From assembly GCA_946481035.1 (NCBI GenBank), contig CAMLNK010000228.1, positions 1 through 6,660 on the forward strand: 6,660 nucleotides of DNA. Reading direction: 5' to 3'. Each line of letters begins with the position of its first letter. Positions within the stretch are counted from its first letter, which is position 1. Both the position numbers and the translations under genes were made by a program. Under the pieces are notes generated by a model. The model saw only the letters and a list, made by a program, of their open reading frames with translations, was not told where the DNA came from and ran no database searches. Shown one piece after another: positions 1 to 6,660 of this stretch. The DNA is from an uncultured Dyadobacter sp. (GTDB lineage Bacteria > Bacteroidota > Bacteroidia > Cytophagales > Spirosomataceae).

Positions 1-447
1 GCCTTTCGCAGTTGACGAGCCATCATAAGTCATCGTCAGATGTACCCATTTCTCGCGCGGTACCGGTTGGCGGCTGTGGCGCGTGATCGCATTGGAAGGA
101 GCGGTATGGGCCATACTGATTTCCAGGATGTTGTTTTTCATTAAAAGGTGATAGCCCTTGAAATTGTACAAACGCTCTGCATTGCTTTTGTGAAAAATAA
201 CACCTTCCTTAAAGTCTCTGGGAAACCAGGCCCATATGCCGATCGAGAAGGGTTCCGATTTGCGAAAAACTCCTACATCTTTGAGGTCCGCGTAGCTGTC
301 TCCATACAATACCAGTACTTGCCCGCGCGTGCTTTTTTCGAATACAGGCTTATCCTTGTCTCCCGCATCGCGCTTCATCGAGCCTTTCTGCTGTTTGTTG
401 ATACGGTTGGAAAGAGAATCTTCAAAATCATAAAGTCCCTGCAAACC
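1..447 (-). other. LamG / concanavalin-like domain within the DUF1549 protein (partial)
   Basis: Residues about 450 to 598 contain the beta-sandwich signature of LamG/laminin-G-like domains: GLYDFEDSL near the start, then EPFSIGIWAWF, a glycine-rich middle, and REKWVHLTMTYDGSS. In this family such a domain commonly sits between DUF1549 and DUF1553. It may bind carbohydrate, but no binding residues can be assigned from sequence alone. Its last strands are cut by the window edge. Confidence 0.75.
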
Positions 448-1794
448 CGCCTTGGGAATAGTTTCTGTCGCCAAGTGCTGATAATCACCCGACGCAAGCC
501 ATTGCTGGAAACCGGCGGCGGTATTTGTGCCCGACAGCTTTGCCTCCTTCTCCGAAATAGCCGAACGCATAAACTGCATGAGTTTTTCCTGCTTTTCATT
601 TGGGAGCATCAGGGTCGGAGTCGGCAGGTCGTCGTTGTAAGAAATTTGCCCTGCTTCCCGCACATTGTTGAAAAAGCTGAACAATTCGTAATAGTTTTTA
701 TGGGAAACCGGATCGTACTTATGGTCATGGCAGCGCGCGCAACCGAGCGAGATCGCCATGAATGCATCCCCGAACGTATTGGTGCGGTCCATCACATATT
801 CTGTCTGGAATTCCTCCTCCACAATGCCCCCTTCCGTATTCTGCTGGTGAAGCCGGTTAAATGCGGTGGCAATGAGCATATCCCTGGTAGGGGCGCTGTT
901 TCCCGGCCCTTTCATCAGATCGCCTGCAAGCTGTTGGTGGATAAAGTCATTGTAACGCATATTCTGATTGAAGGAGCGGATCACCCAATCGCGGTAGGGC
1001 GACATGTCGCGCTGGCGGTCGGTCGAGTACCCGTGCGAATCGGCAAACCGGGCCGCATCCAGCCAGTCGGCAGCCATTCGTTCACCGTAGTGAACGGAGC
1101 TCAACAGCCTGTCCACCTGCTTTTCATATGCATTGGAGGATTTGTCCGCCACAAAAGCATCCAGCTGCTCAATGGTTGGCGGGAGGCCCGTAATATCCAG
1201 CGAAAGCCTCCGGAGCAGCATTTCTTTGTCCGCCTCGGGCGCGGGCCGGAGCCCCTCCCTTTCAAGCCCGGCGAATATGAAGTTGTCAATGGGATTAGCC
1301 GCTTCATCGCCGGATTTCATAACAGGAACCGGCCATTTCTGGGGTTTCACGAAGGCCCAATGCGGCTTGTATTCAGCTCCGTCCTTGATCCACTTCATCA
1401 ATACGGCTTTTTCGCGTGCGTCAAGCGTAAGGTGCGATTGAGGTGTAGGCATTCTGAAATCGGGGTCCGCGGAAAGAATACGGTGTACAACCTCGCTTCT
1501 GGCCCAGTCGCCCGGCTTAATGGCAACTTTCCCCGGACTTTCGGGAAGCTGCCCGAAAGCATTCTTCGGCATATCCAGCCGGAGACCGGCTTTCTGTTTG
1601 GCCTTATCGGGGCCGTGGCATGCAAAGCATTTATCCGAAAGTACCGGCTTCACATGCCGGTTATAGTCGAGCTGGGCGGGCAGTTTCGCCATCTCGGCAG
1701 TCACTTCGGCAGGCACTTTAATATCTTTACCACCGGGGCCCTGCGAAAACCACACCGGTATGCCTGCCAGTAAAAACGTCAAATATTTGATCAT
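1..1794 (-). CDS. PSCyt1-DUF1549-LamG protein (DUF1553/PSD1 family), 3' end off the window
   Basis: The minus-strand frame is open for 598 codons from ATG at 1794 to base 1 with no stop, so the C-terminus is missing. The N-terminus (MIKYLTFLLAGIPVWFSQG) looks like a signal peptide without a clear lipobox. A Planctomycete-type cytochrome c domain follows (about 43-150) with haem motif CFACH at 56-60, LRLD at 71-74 and RMPTP at 114-118, where Met115 may be the axial ligand. A DUF1549 domain spans about 166-375, with PIDNFIFAGL at 168-177, LSLDITGLPPT at 197-207, PYRDW at 266-270, and a second CxxCH in GCARCHDHKYDP at 351-362. From about 450 a LamG/concanavalin-like domain begins (FSIGIWAW at 516-523, WVHLTMTYDG at 583-592). 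Family members usually end in DUF1553, expected beyond the left edge. Function is not established; these proteins are usually regarded as secreted haem proteins linked to polysaccharide use in Planctomycetes. The start is supported by the signal peptide and the TAATG junction with the preceding gene. Confidence 0.93.
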   Translation of the reverse strand, partial: MIKYLTFLLAGIPVWFSQGPGGKDIKVPAEVTAEMAKLPAQLDYNRHVKPVLSDKCFACHGPDKAKQKAGLRLDMPKNAFGQLPESPGKVAIKPGDWARSEVVHRILSADPDFRMPTPQSHLTLDAREKAVLMKWIKDGAEYKPHWAFVKPQKWPVPVMKSGDEAANPIDNFIFAGLEREGLRPAPEADKEMLLRRLSLDITGLPPTIEQLDAFVADKSSNAYEKQVDRLLSSVHYGERMAADWLDAARFADSHGYSTDRQRDMSPYRDWVIRSFNQNMRYNDFIHQQLAGDLMKGPGNSAPTRDMLIATAFNRLHQQNTEGGIVEEEFQTEYVMDRTNTFGDAFMAISLGCARCHDHKYDPVSHKNYYELFSFFNNVREAGQISYNDDLPTPTLMLPNEKQEKLMQFMRSAISEKEAKLSGTNTAAGFQQWLASGDYQHLATETIPKAGLQGLYDFEDSLSNRINKQQKGSMKRDAGDKDKPVFEKSTRGQVLVLYGDSYADLKDVGVFRKSEPFSIGIWAWFPRDFKEGVIFHKSNAERLYNFKGYHLLMKNNILEISMAHTAPSNAITRHSRQPVPREKWVHLTMTYDGSSTAKG

Positions 1795-1796
1795 TA
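1792..1796 (-). promoter_or_regulatory. TAATG stop/start overlap
   Basis: On the minus strand the TAA of the cytochrome/LRR gene (1796-1794) shares its last A with the ATG of the DUF1549 gene (1794-1792). This one-base overlap is a classic arrangement for translational coupling by terminating ribosomes and places the two genes in one transcript. Confidence 0.85.
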
Positions 1797-3242
1797 CTTG
1801 CTGTTGTTTAATGGTATTTTATTGGTATCCGGCCTGGCGAGCTGTTGGGTACCCGTTTCTACTTTAATGTCGGGTCTTGTTTTCCGAAGCCGGCTGATAC
1901 CCTCCGGGGTTGTCTTCGTTTGCCATAAATACAGTACTTTCAGGTTAGGAGAGGCAGCCAGTTTTGTTAGTCCCTCATCGGTGACCGAAGTCCCGTAAAG
2001 GTTAAGGTGTTCCAGGTTGGGGAGCTCGGCAAGGAGGGCAAGAGAACTGTCGGTGATTTGTGTATTTTCAAGATTTAGCCTCGTAAGGTTCTTGAATTGA
2101 GAGAGGTGCTTCACGTCTTTATCTTTCACTGGCTGCCCGGTCAGGCGGAGTCTTACCACCTGGTTCTGAATGCCTTGCAGGGCCTGTACGGTTTCCGCGT
2201 TGAAATCCCTGGTATTCACGAAATTAGCAGACAAATACTCCGAGCCTGCCGACATTTTGGTGAGCGAAACGTGCTGCGCTTTCAGTTTTTGTAAAATCTG
2301 CTGGTCCGGGGCATTCACGGGCTTACTCAACAATGTGGTTTCCAATTCAGGCTCTGCGGGTACCGCTGCGGTCACTTCGGCGGAGTCCACTGTCGGCGAC
2401 AACTGCGGAAGCACTGCAACCGGCGGCTCACCTCCGCCTTGCGGAATCTCTTCGATCTCTTCTTTAAATGAGGCCCCCCGCCGGATCCAGTTCTGAATGA
2501 CAGCGAGCTCCTGGCGTGTAAGTTGCAATTTACCTTTGGGAGGCATATGCCGGTCGTCGCCTTCCGGCAGCAGCAAGTAGGAAAACAACTTGCTCTTACC
2601 GGGGTTGCCCGCCACGAGCACGGCGCCATTCTTTCCGCCCTTCCGGATAAACGCTTCCGTATCGAGCCGGAGCCCTCCCTTCTTTTTGGTAGCCGAATGG
2701 CAATTGTAGCATTTGGCTTTAAGCACAGGTACAACCTGATCTCTGTACATAAATGTCCGGCGGATCAGCTTCTTCCCGGTCGAATCGGAGACTGCCACCG
2801 CCTGTTCCTCCAATGTTTGGGCGGATTCTCCGGCCTGCGCAGCCTCTTCGCCGTTTGAAAACAGATACCCCTCTCCATGGGTGAGGTTTCCGCCATAATG
2901 CCCGGCAATGGAGAGCACAATCACCGTTATCGTGGCGGGAATCCAGCGGTATTTGGCCATGAAAAAGGTTACTGTTCCCAGCCCGGCGGTAAGCAGTCCC
3001 GTCCATTGATGTATTTGAACCATACCCGGGTCATATTCGCCCGATTGCGCCAGGAACCAACCAGCCCCGCATGACAAAAAAGCGAAGAAAGCCCCTGCGC
3101 CCCAGGCAAATGAGACCGCCTGCCCAACCTCGGCTTTGGCGATCCTGCCAAAAAGCATTAATGCCGCGGCAAATAACAAAATGCCTATCGGTAAGTGAAC
3201 CAGAAGGGGATGGAGATGTCCAATGGACCCTGCGTTAAACAT
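1794..3242 (-). CDS. DUF2231-like membrane cytochrome c protein with C-terminal leucine-rich repeats
   Basis: This is a 482-residue protein from ATG at 3242. Residues 1-125 hold four hydrophobic segments (about 14-31, 44-66, 78-95, 99-115) with HLHPLLVHLPIG at 9-20 and GHYGGNLTHGEGYL at 114-127, typical of DUF2231-like domains attached to cytochromes. A Planctomycete-type cytochrome c domain follows (about 165-260) with haem motif CYNCH at 178-182, GGLRLD at 189-194 and HMPPKGKL at 232-239; Met233 is a candidate axial ligand. A Pro/Glu-rich linker (about 261-310) leads to four 24-residue leucine-rich repeats (362-457). The soluble part should face the periplasm, where haem c is attached. It probably passes electrons to or from a periplasmic partner, plausibly the product of the overlapping downstream gene. 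A start at 3305 would add 21 residues, but that codon lies inside a hairpin and precedes a poorly conserved-looking stretch, so 3242 is preferred. The physiological role is unknown. Confidence 0.92.
   Translation of the reverse strand: MFNAGSIGHLHPLLVHLPIGILLFAAALMLFGRIAKAEVGQAVSFAWGAGAFFAFLSCGAGWFLAQSGEYDPGMVQIHQWTGLLTAGLGTVTFFMAKYRWIPATITVIVLSIAGHYGGNLTHGEGYLFSNGEEAAQAGESAQTLEEQAVAVSDSTGKKLIRRTFMYRDQVVPVLKAKCYNCHSATKKKGGLRLDTEAFIRKGGKNGAVLVAGNPGKSKLFSYLLLPEGDDRHMPPKGKLQLTRQELAVIQNWIRRGASFKEEIEEIPQGGGEPPVAVLPQLSPTVDSAEVTAAVPAEPELETTLLSKPVNAPDQQILQKLKAQHVSLTKMSAGSEYLSANFVNTRDFNAETVQALQGIQNQVVRLRLTGQPVKDKDVKHLSQFKNLTRLNLENTQITDSSLALLAELPNLEHLNLYGTSVTDEGLTKLAASPNLKVLYLWQTKTTPEGISRLRKTRPDIKVETGTQQLARPDTNKIPLNNSK
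1872..2159 (-). repeat. Four tandem 24-residue leucine-rich repeats
   Basis: Residues 362-457 of the cytochrome protein divide exactly into four 24-residue units beginning VVRLRLTG, LTRLNLEN, LEHLNLYG and LKVLYLWQ. Each follows the pattern LxxLxLxxTxxTDxxLxxLxxLPN, with the first and last units less regular. The unit type matches bacterial LRRs found in Planctomycete proteins and would form a short curved solenoid, likely a protein- or ligand-docking surface. The repetition is at protein level; the DNA copies have diverged. Confidence 0.88.
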
Positions 3243-3248
3243 ATACTG

Positions 3249-3253
3249 CACCT
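3249..3253 (-). promoter_or_regulatory. Shine-Dalgarno-like AGGTG supporting the 3242 start
   Basis: Reading the minus strand, AGGTG lies six bases upstream of the ATG at 3242. Bacteroidota often initiate without a strong Shine-Dalgarno, so this is modest support. Together with the hairpin covering the alternative ATG at 3305, it favours the shorter protein. Confidence 0.45.
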
Positions 3254-3258
3254 GCGAT

Positions 3259-3270
3259 GAATAATTATTC
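3259..3270. promoter_or_regulatory. 12-bp perfect palindrome GAATAATTATTC
   Basis: The sequence equals its own reverse complement and lies 17-28 bp before the preferred start of the cytochrome/LRR gene and three bases past the terminator-like hairpin. It could be an operator for a dimeric regulator or simply AT-rich spacer. No Bacteroidota TAnnTTTG -7 element is evident beside it. Confidence 0.35.
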
Positions 3271-3273
3271 TTG

Positions 3274-3307
3274 AAATGGGTGAATGCCTTTTGGGATTCA
3301 CCCATTT
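3274..3307 (-). terminator. Hairpin after susD: terminator or attenuator
   Basis: A perfect 12-bp inverted repeat (AAATGGGTGAAT / ATTCACCCATTT) encloses 10 bases, of which CC and GG can extend the stem around a four-base loop. It lies 31 bp past the susD stop. The A/T ends of the stem give a short ATTT run after the arm on the minus strand, but the U-tract is brief, so partial termination or 3'-end protection of susCD mRNA is as likely as full termination. The hairpin contains the alternative ATG at 3305. Confidence 0.6.
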
Positions 3308-3338
3308 CGATTGGATGTTTAGATTGTATCAGGCACTA

Positions 3339-4859
3339 CTAGTATCCGGGATTCTGAGTTAGCTTTCGGTTTGTCTGCATTTCATATTCCGGAAGTGGAA
3401 ACAAGAGGTTTTTTTCCTTGAATACGATATTTGTCCCATACGGATACACATACCCGACCAACGGAACGAAAGAATCCTTCTTCGTATCGTATGCCGTCCT
3501 TGTCCGTACCATATCATACCAGGTAATGTTTTCAAAGCATAACTCGTGGTTCCTTTCACGCCACACCGCCTCACGGAACTCTTTCTGGCTTAACCCTGAC
3601 AGCAATGGCAAACCCGCCCTGGCCCTTACCTTATTGATGTAACTATAACTATTTTCGTCCGGCGCCCCATCGGCTTCATTCTGGGCTTCGGCATACAAAA
3701 GCATAATATCAGTCAGTCGGATTAGTGAAAAGCACTTACTCGATGGCCCGTTACTTGCATAGCTTGCGTCATCAAAGTATTTGAAAATATGCTGACCTGT
3801 TGCAAATTGAATATCAGCGCCGGTTGTATTGCTTTTGTAATTGGAATAGAAATATTGATTCTTCTGCTTCCGCTTATCTGTATCCTTAAAGGAGTTGTAG
3901 AAGCTCATATCCGGAGTAAGGCCTCCTGTACCGCCACTTCCGTTGGTCACTCCTCCGTAAAGTGGCTGGGTATAGCCAAACATCGGGTTACCAATGATCC
4001 CTGCCTTATATTGAATCATAAAAATATTCTCTTTCAAGTTGTCGTTAGCAGCGTCCCGAAATTCATCATAATTACTATAAAGCGTGTAGTTACCCGAGTT
4101 AATTACCTCCAACGCTTTCTGTTTCGCCAAAACCATTTTGTCCGCTTGCTTCAAAGGATACCCAGCCATGGTCTGATACACCTTAGCCAGCAATGCTTTT
4201 ACAGCGCCAATGGATACACGTCCGGTCTTATCCGACCCTGGCAGGCCGCTTTGCTCGGCAGCCAGCAGATCTTGCAAAATAACTTGCTCATATACATCCT
4301 TCACAGGATTTCTTGGCACGTCGAGCCCAGCGGCACTTGTGGTCGGAGCGGTTAGTATAGGGACATCTCCAAAAATCCTGACCAGGTTAAAATAAAACCA
4401 GGCGCGCAAAAATTGAGCTTCCCCGAGCAGCTTTTTTCTTTGTACATCCGTAATAATATTAGGCGACATATTGCCAATATTGGTAATGGCAAGATTCGCT
4501 GCATTGATTGCGAAATAGGATGTTCTCCACCAGCTTCGAACATATACATTCGCTGCACTTGGGCTAAGCGTCAGCATCTCATCCTTGCCTACGGATATGT
4601 GAACATCCGTGTTTGCCTGCCCGGTGACGCATTCGAGCATCACCATATTCAAGTCATCAAAAGCAGCCCCCAGAACCGAACTATTAAGAGTAGCATTGAA
4701 AGCATAGATTCCGTTGACCGAATTTTGGGCCTGAACAAGGCTGGCGTAGAAGTTGTCGGGCGTATAGGCGCTGGGAGGATTTTCTTCCAAAAATTTATTA
4801 CAGGAAGAGCTCGCCAATAGCGTGGCTGCGATGAGCGATATATTTATCAATTTTTTCAT
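3339..4859 (-). CDS. susD: SusD/RagB-family nutrient-binding outer-membrane lipoprotein
   Basis: This complete 506-residue protein has a type II signal peptide (MKKLINISLIAATLLASSSC) with predicted lipidated Cys20, followed by the family opening NKFLEENPPSAYTPDNFY (21-38). The helical TPR-like core is marked by EAQFLRAWFYFNLVRIFGDVP (147-167, near-canonical for SusD). RLTDIMLLYAEAQNE (381-395), YINKVRARAGLP (407-418), and RERNHELCFENITWYDMVR (434-452) are C-terminal SusD motifs, and the protein ends in LTQNPGY as many family members do. It is expected on the cell surface, capping the SusC barrel and capturing the ligand, usually a glycan but sometimes peptide or other polymer. The start at 4859 is fixed by the signal peptide; upstream is AT-rich with no strong Shine-Dalgarno, as usual in this phylum. 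The gene lies 27 bp downstream of susC and is surely cotranscribed with it. The symbol denotes family, not starch specificity. Confidence 0.97.
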   Translation of the reverse strand: MKKLINISLIAATLLASSSCNKFLEENPPSAYTPDNFYASLVQAQNSVNGIYAFNATLNSSVLGAAFDDLNMVMLECVTGQANTDVHISVGKDEMLTLSPSAANVYVRSWWRTSYFAINAANLAITNIGNMSPNIITDVQRKKLLGEAQFLRAWFYFNLVRIFGDVPILTAPTTSAAGLDVPRNPVKDVYEQVILQDLLAAEQSGLPGSDKTGRVSIGAVKALLAKVYQTMAGYPLKQADKMVLAKQKALEVINSGNYTLYSNYDEFRDAANDNLKENIFMIQYKAGIIGNPMFGYTQPLYGGVTNGSGGTGGLTPDMSFYNSFKDTDKRKQKNQYFYSNYKSNTTGADIQFATGQHIFKYFDDASYASNGPSSKCFSLIRLTDIMLLYAEAQNEADGAPDENSYSYINKVRARAGLPLLSGLSQKEFREAVWRERNHELCFENITWYDMVRTRTAYDTKKDSFVPLVGYVYPYGTNIVFKEKNLLFPLPEYEMQTNRKLTQNPGY

Positions 4860-4886
4860 GATTCAAAATATTTTCGGTGCTGGGGG

Positions 4887-6660
4887 TTATTTCAAAGTTG
4901 CACTCACGCCAAGATTCAGAATCCGCGCGCGTGGCTGTGAGTACATGTCTATACCATACGCGAACGCCTGTGGGTATATGGAAGACTCCGGATCATAACC
5001 GTACTTCACTTTCGTGAGCAAAAAGAAATTCTGCAACCCGGCGTAGACCCTCAATGTGCGTATGCCGATCCTGCCTGCGATATTTTGAGGAAGCAAATAC
5101 CCTACCGTCAAATTCCTTCCTCTGATAAAAGACCCGTCGGTTACGTAGCGATCCGTGAGAACAAGATATTGAATAGGATCGGTGTTCAGCCGCACTGCGC
5201 CAACGCTTGTATTTTGGTTGGTCGGCGTCCAGGCGTCAAGTACCGAAGTCCACGCGTTTGCATAAGTTTCCCGCTGCTCTTGCAGAATAGTACCCATATT
5301 GAAGTATTTATTCCCCTTGCTGAACGCGATATCAAGAGACATATCGAAGTTTCCAAACTTTACTCTATTAATGAGTTCGCCGGTAAACTTTGGATAACTA
5401 TGGCCGATAATTGTCTGATCCGACGAATTGATAACTCCGTCATTGTTAAGGTCAACTACCTTAGGCTGTCCGGCAGTTCTTCCGTATTTCGCTGCTTCCG
5501 CTGCCTCATCCGATCCCCAGGTACCATCCTGTTTGAAGCCCCACAACGTTCCCAATTGTTCTCCAACTCTCAAAATATTAGTCTGGTAGATAAGGGCCGG
5601 GCCGGGGAAAATATCTTCGTTATTCACCCCAAGCGCCAATATTTTACTTCTGTTTGCCGCAAAATTCAGCGTCGTGCTCCATGTTAATCTGCCGGTCAGA
5701 TTGTTGGAAGTGATCCCCAGCTCCGCACCTCTGTTTCTAACCGATCCGATGTTTTTCAGCTGGGTGTCGTAACCCGATGAATTGGGAACCGGGGCATTGA
5801 GCAAAAGGTTGTTCGTAACCTTGTCGTAAACATCGGCAACGATATTGAACCGGTTATTAAGTAAATCCAGATCCAACCCTAAGTTGAACTGGTTAGTCTG
5901 CTCCCATTTCAAATCCGGGTTAGGAATGACGCCCTGTACGACACCGGTGGCCCGTACGCCTCCGAAAATTGCTGTATTTGTACTTAATGTATTGATTGAA
6001 CCATAAGAGCCGATTGATGAATTTCCTGTACTACCATAGCTTACCCGTAATTTCAGGTTGCTGATTGCCCTGCTGTTTTTCAAAAATTCCTCCTCCGAAA
6101 TCCGCCATGCAAGCGCTGCTGATGGGAAAAAAGCGAATTTGTGGTTTTCACCAAATACAGAGGCGCCGTCGAGCCTGCCCGTAGCTGTGAATAAATACTT
6201 ATCTGCCAATGAGTACACCACGCGTCCGAAATAGGAATTGGTTCGCTTCGAGTAGGCGGAAGATGATGGCGGATTGGGCACGGTCCCGGCACCTAAGTTA
6301 TTCCACAAATAATATCCGCTGTCAAAACCACTCGAACTTGCCCCCAGGGTTTGGTTGTCCAACTGCGACCATTCCGCACCCAGTGTTGCATCGATGTTAC
6401 TGTTGCGGCCCAATTCCTTTTTATAAGAAAAGTAATTTGAACTTTGCCAATAGACAGTTTGGTCAATGTTCACCCCGGCGGAGATACTGTTGTACAGCCC
6501 CCTCTGGACATAGTCATTGCTTTCTGCAAGATTCGTTTTTATCGCATTCAACTGGCTCGAAAAACTCGTTCTGAACTTCAAGCCAGGCAACAAATTAGCT
6601 TCCAAATAGGTATCCCCAAAAAGCGTTATCTTATTGGCAATATTGTATTGATTTGTCGCA
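4887..6660 (-). CDS. susC: SusC/RagA-family TonB-dependent outer-membrane transporter, 5' end off the window
   Basis: The frame is open to the right edge, giving about 591 C-terminal codons of a protein that is normally about 1000-1100 residues. The signal peptide, carboxypeptidase-like domain, TonB box and plug are therefore outside. What remains is beta-barrel sequence with family hallmarks: GDTYLEANLLPGLKF near the edge, GRLDGASVFGENHKFAFFPS (around 6178-6119), WRISEEEFL, LKLRVSYGSTGN, DLKWEQTNQFNLGLD, and NRGAELGI. A calcium-loop-like DLNNDGVINSSDQ (5453-5415) is common in SusC barrels. The C-terminus is RILNLGVSATLK. A Met-like start at 6605 is actually TTG coding an internal Leu; upstream codons continue the family pattern, so it is not the start. 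With SusD it forms the paired import channel energised by TonB-ExbBD. The substrate cannot be inferred. Confidence 0.97.
   Translation of the reverse strand, partial: ATNQYNIANKITLFGDTYLEANLLPGLKFRTSFSSQLNAIKTNLAESNDYVQRGLYNSISAGVNIDQTVYWQSSNYFSYKKELGRNSNIDATLGAEWSQLDNQTLGASSSGFDSGYYLWNNLGAGTVPNPPSSSAYSKRTNSYFGRVVYSLADKYLFTATGRLDGASVFGENHKFAFFPSAALAWRISEEEFLKNSRAISNLKLRVSYGSTGNSSIGSYGSINTLSTNTAIFGGVRATGVVQGVIPNPDLKWEQTNQFNLGLDLDLLNNRFNIVADVYDKVTNNLLLNAPVPNSSGYDTQLKNIGSVRNRGAELGITSNNLTGRLTWSTTLNFAANRSKILALGVNNEDIFPGPALIYQTNILRVGEQLGTLWGFKQDGTWGSDEAAEAAKYGRTAGQPKVVDLNNDGVINSSDQTIIGHSYPKFTGELINRVKFGNFDMSLDIAFSKGNKYFNMGTILQEQRETYANAWTSVLDAWTPTNQNTSVGAVRLNTDPIQYLVLTDRYVTDGSFIRGRNLTVGYLLPQNIAGRIGIRTLRVYAGLQNFFLLTKVKYGYDPESSIYPQAFAYGIDMYSQPRARILNLGVSATLK

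Noticed and set aside
148..1773. A 541-codon open frame on the plus strand
   Set aside because: It lies wholly antisense to the DUF1549 gene, has no recognisable domain, and its translation is rich in His, Arg and Phe as expected for a reverse-complement shadow of a GC-biased gene.
3243..3305. A 21-residue N-terminal extension of the cytochrome/LRR protein
   Set aside because: The ATG at 3305 is within the 12-bp hairpin stem, and the extension is polar with no signal or domain, while 3242 starts just before the DUF2231-like HPLLVHLPIG motif and has an AGGTG upstream.
3789..4355. A 188-codon plus-strand open frame
   Set aside because: It is antisense to the well-supported susD gene and shows no recognisable motif.
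4865..4874. Palindrome AAAATATTTT just upstream of susD
   Set aside because: A ten-base A/T palindrome is expected by chance in AT-rich leader sequence, and the near match to a TAnnTTTG promoter element here is not exact.
6603..6605. A possible translational start of the SusC protein at 6605
   Set aside because: The codon is TTG, and the preceding codons (18 in frame to the edge) continue typical SusC sequence, so this is an internal leucine.

Overview
The window (roughly even GC) carries four genes, all on the minus strand, so it reads right to left in transcription order. The SusC/SusD pair at the right is diagnostic of Bacteroidota. The base composition, together with Planctomycete-type cytochrome genes, suggests an environmental Cytophagales-type bacterium such as Dyadobacter or Spirosoma relatives; this genus-level guess is inference only.

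Layout in transcription order. (1) 6660-4887: the C-terminal half or more of a SusC-family TonB-dependent outer-membrane transporter; its 5' end lies beyond the right edge. (2) 4859-3339: a complete SusD/RagB-family surface lipoprotein, 27 bp downstream of susC. (3) A 96-bp gap (3243-3338) with a 12-bp-stem hairpin and a 12-bp perfect palindrome, which probably terminates or attenuates the susCD transcript. (4) 3242-1794: a membrane protein with four predicted helices (DUF2231-like), a CxxCH cytochrome c domain of the Planctomycete type, and a C-terminal block of four 24-residue leucine-rich repeats. (5) 1794-1: the N-terminal 598 residues of a PSCyt1-DUF1549-LamG(-DUF1553) protein, whose start overlaps the previous stop by one base (TAATG); its C-terminus lies beyond the left edge.

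Working model. SusC and SusD bind and import an oligosaccharide or other large ligand across the outer membrane. The last two genes look translationally coupled and encode secreted or periplasm-facing haem proteins, one with a concanavalin-type (LamG) domain that may bind glycans. The locus could therefore join substrate uptake to a redox step on the substrate, but no substrate or enzymatic reaction can be read from the sequence. No tRNA, rRNA, CRISPR array, insertion sequence or plus-strand gene was found.
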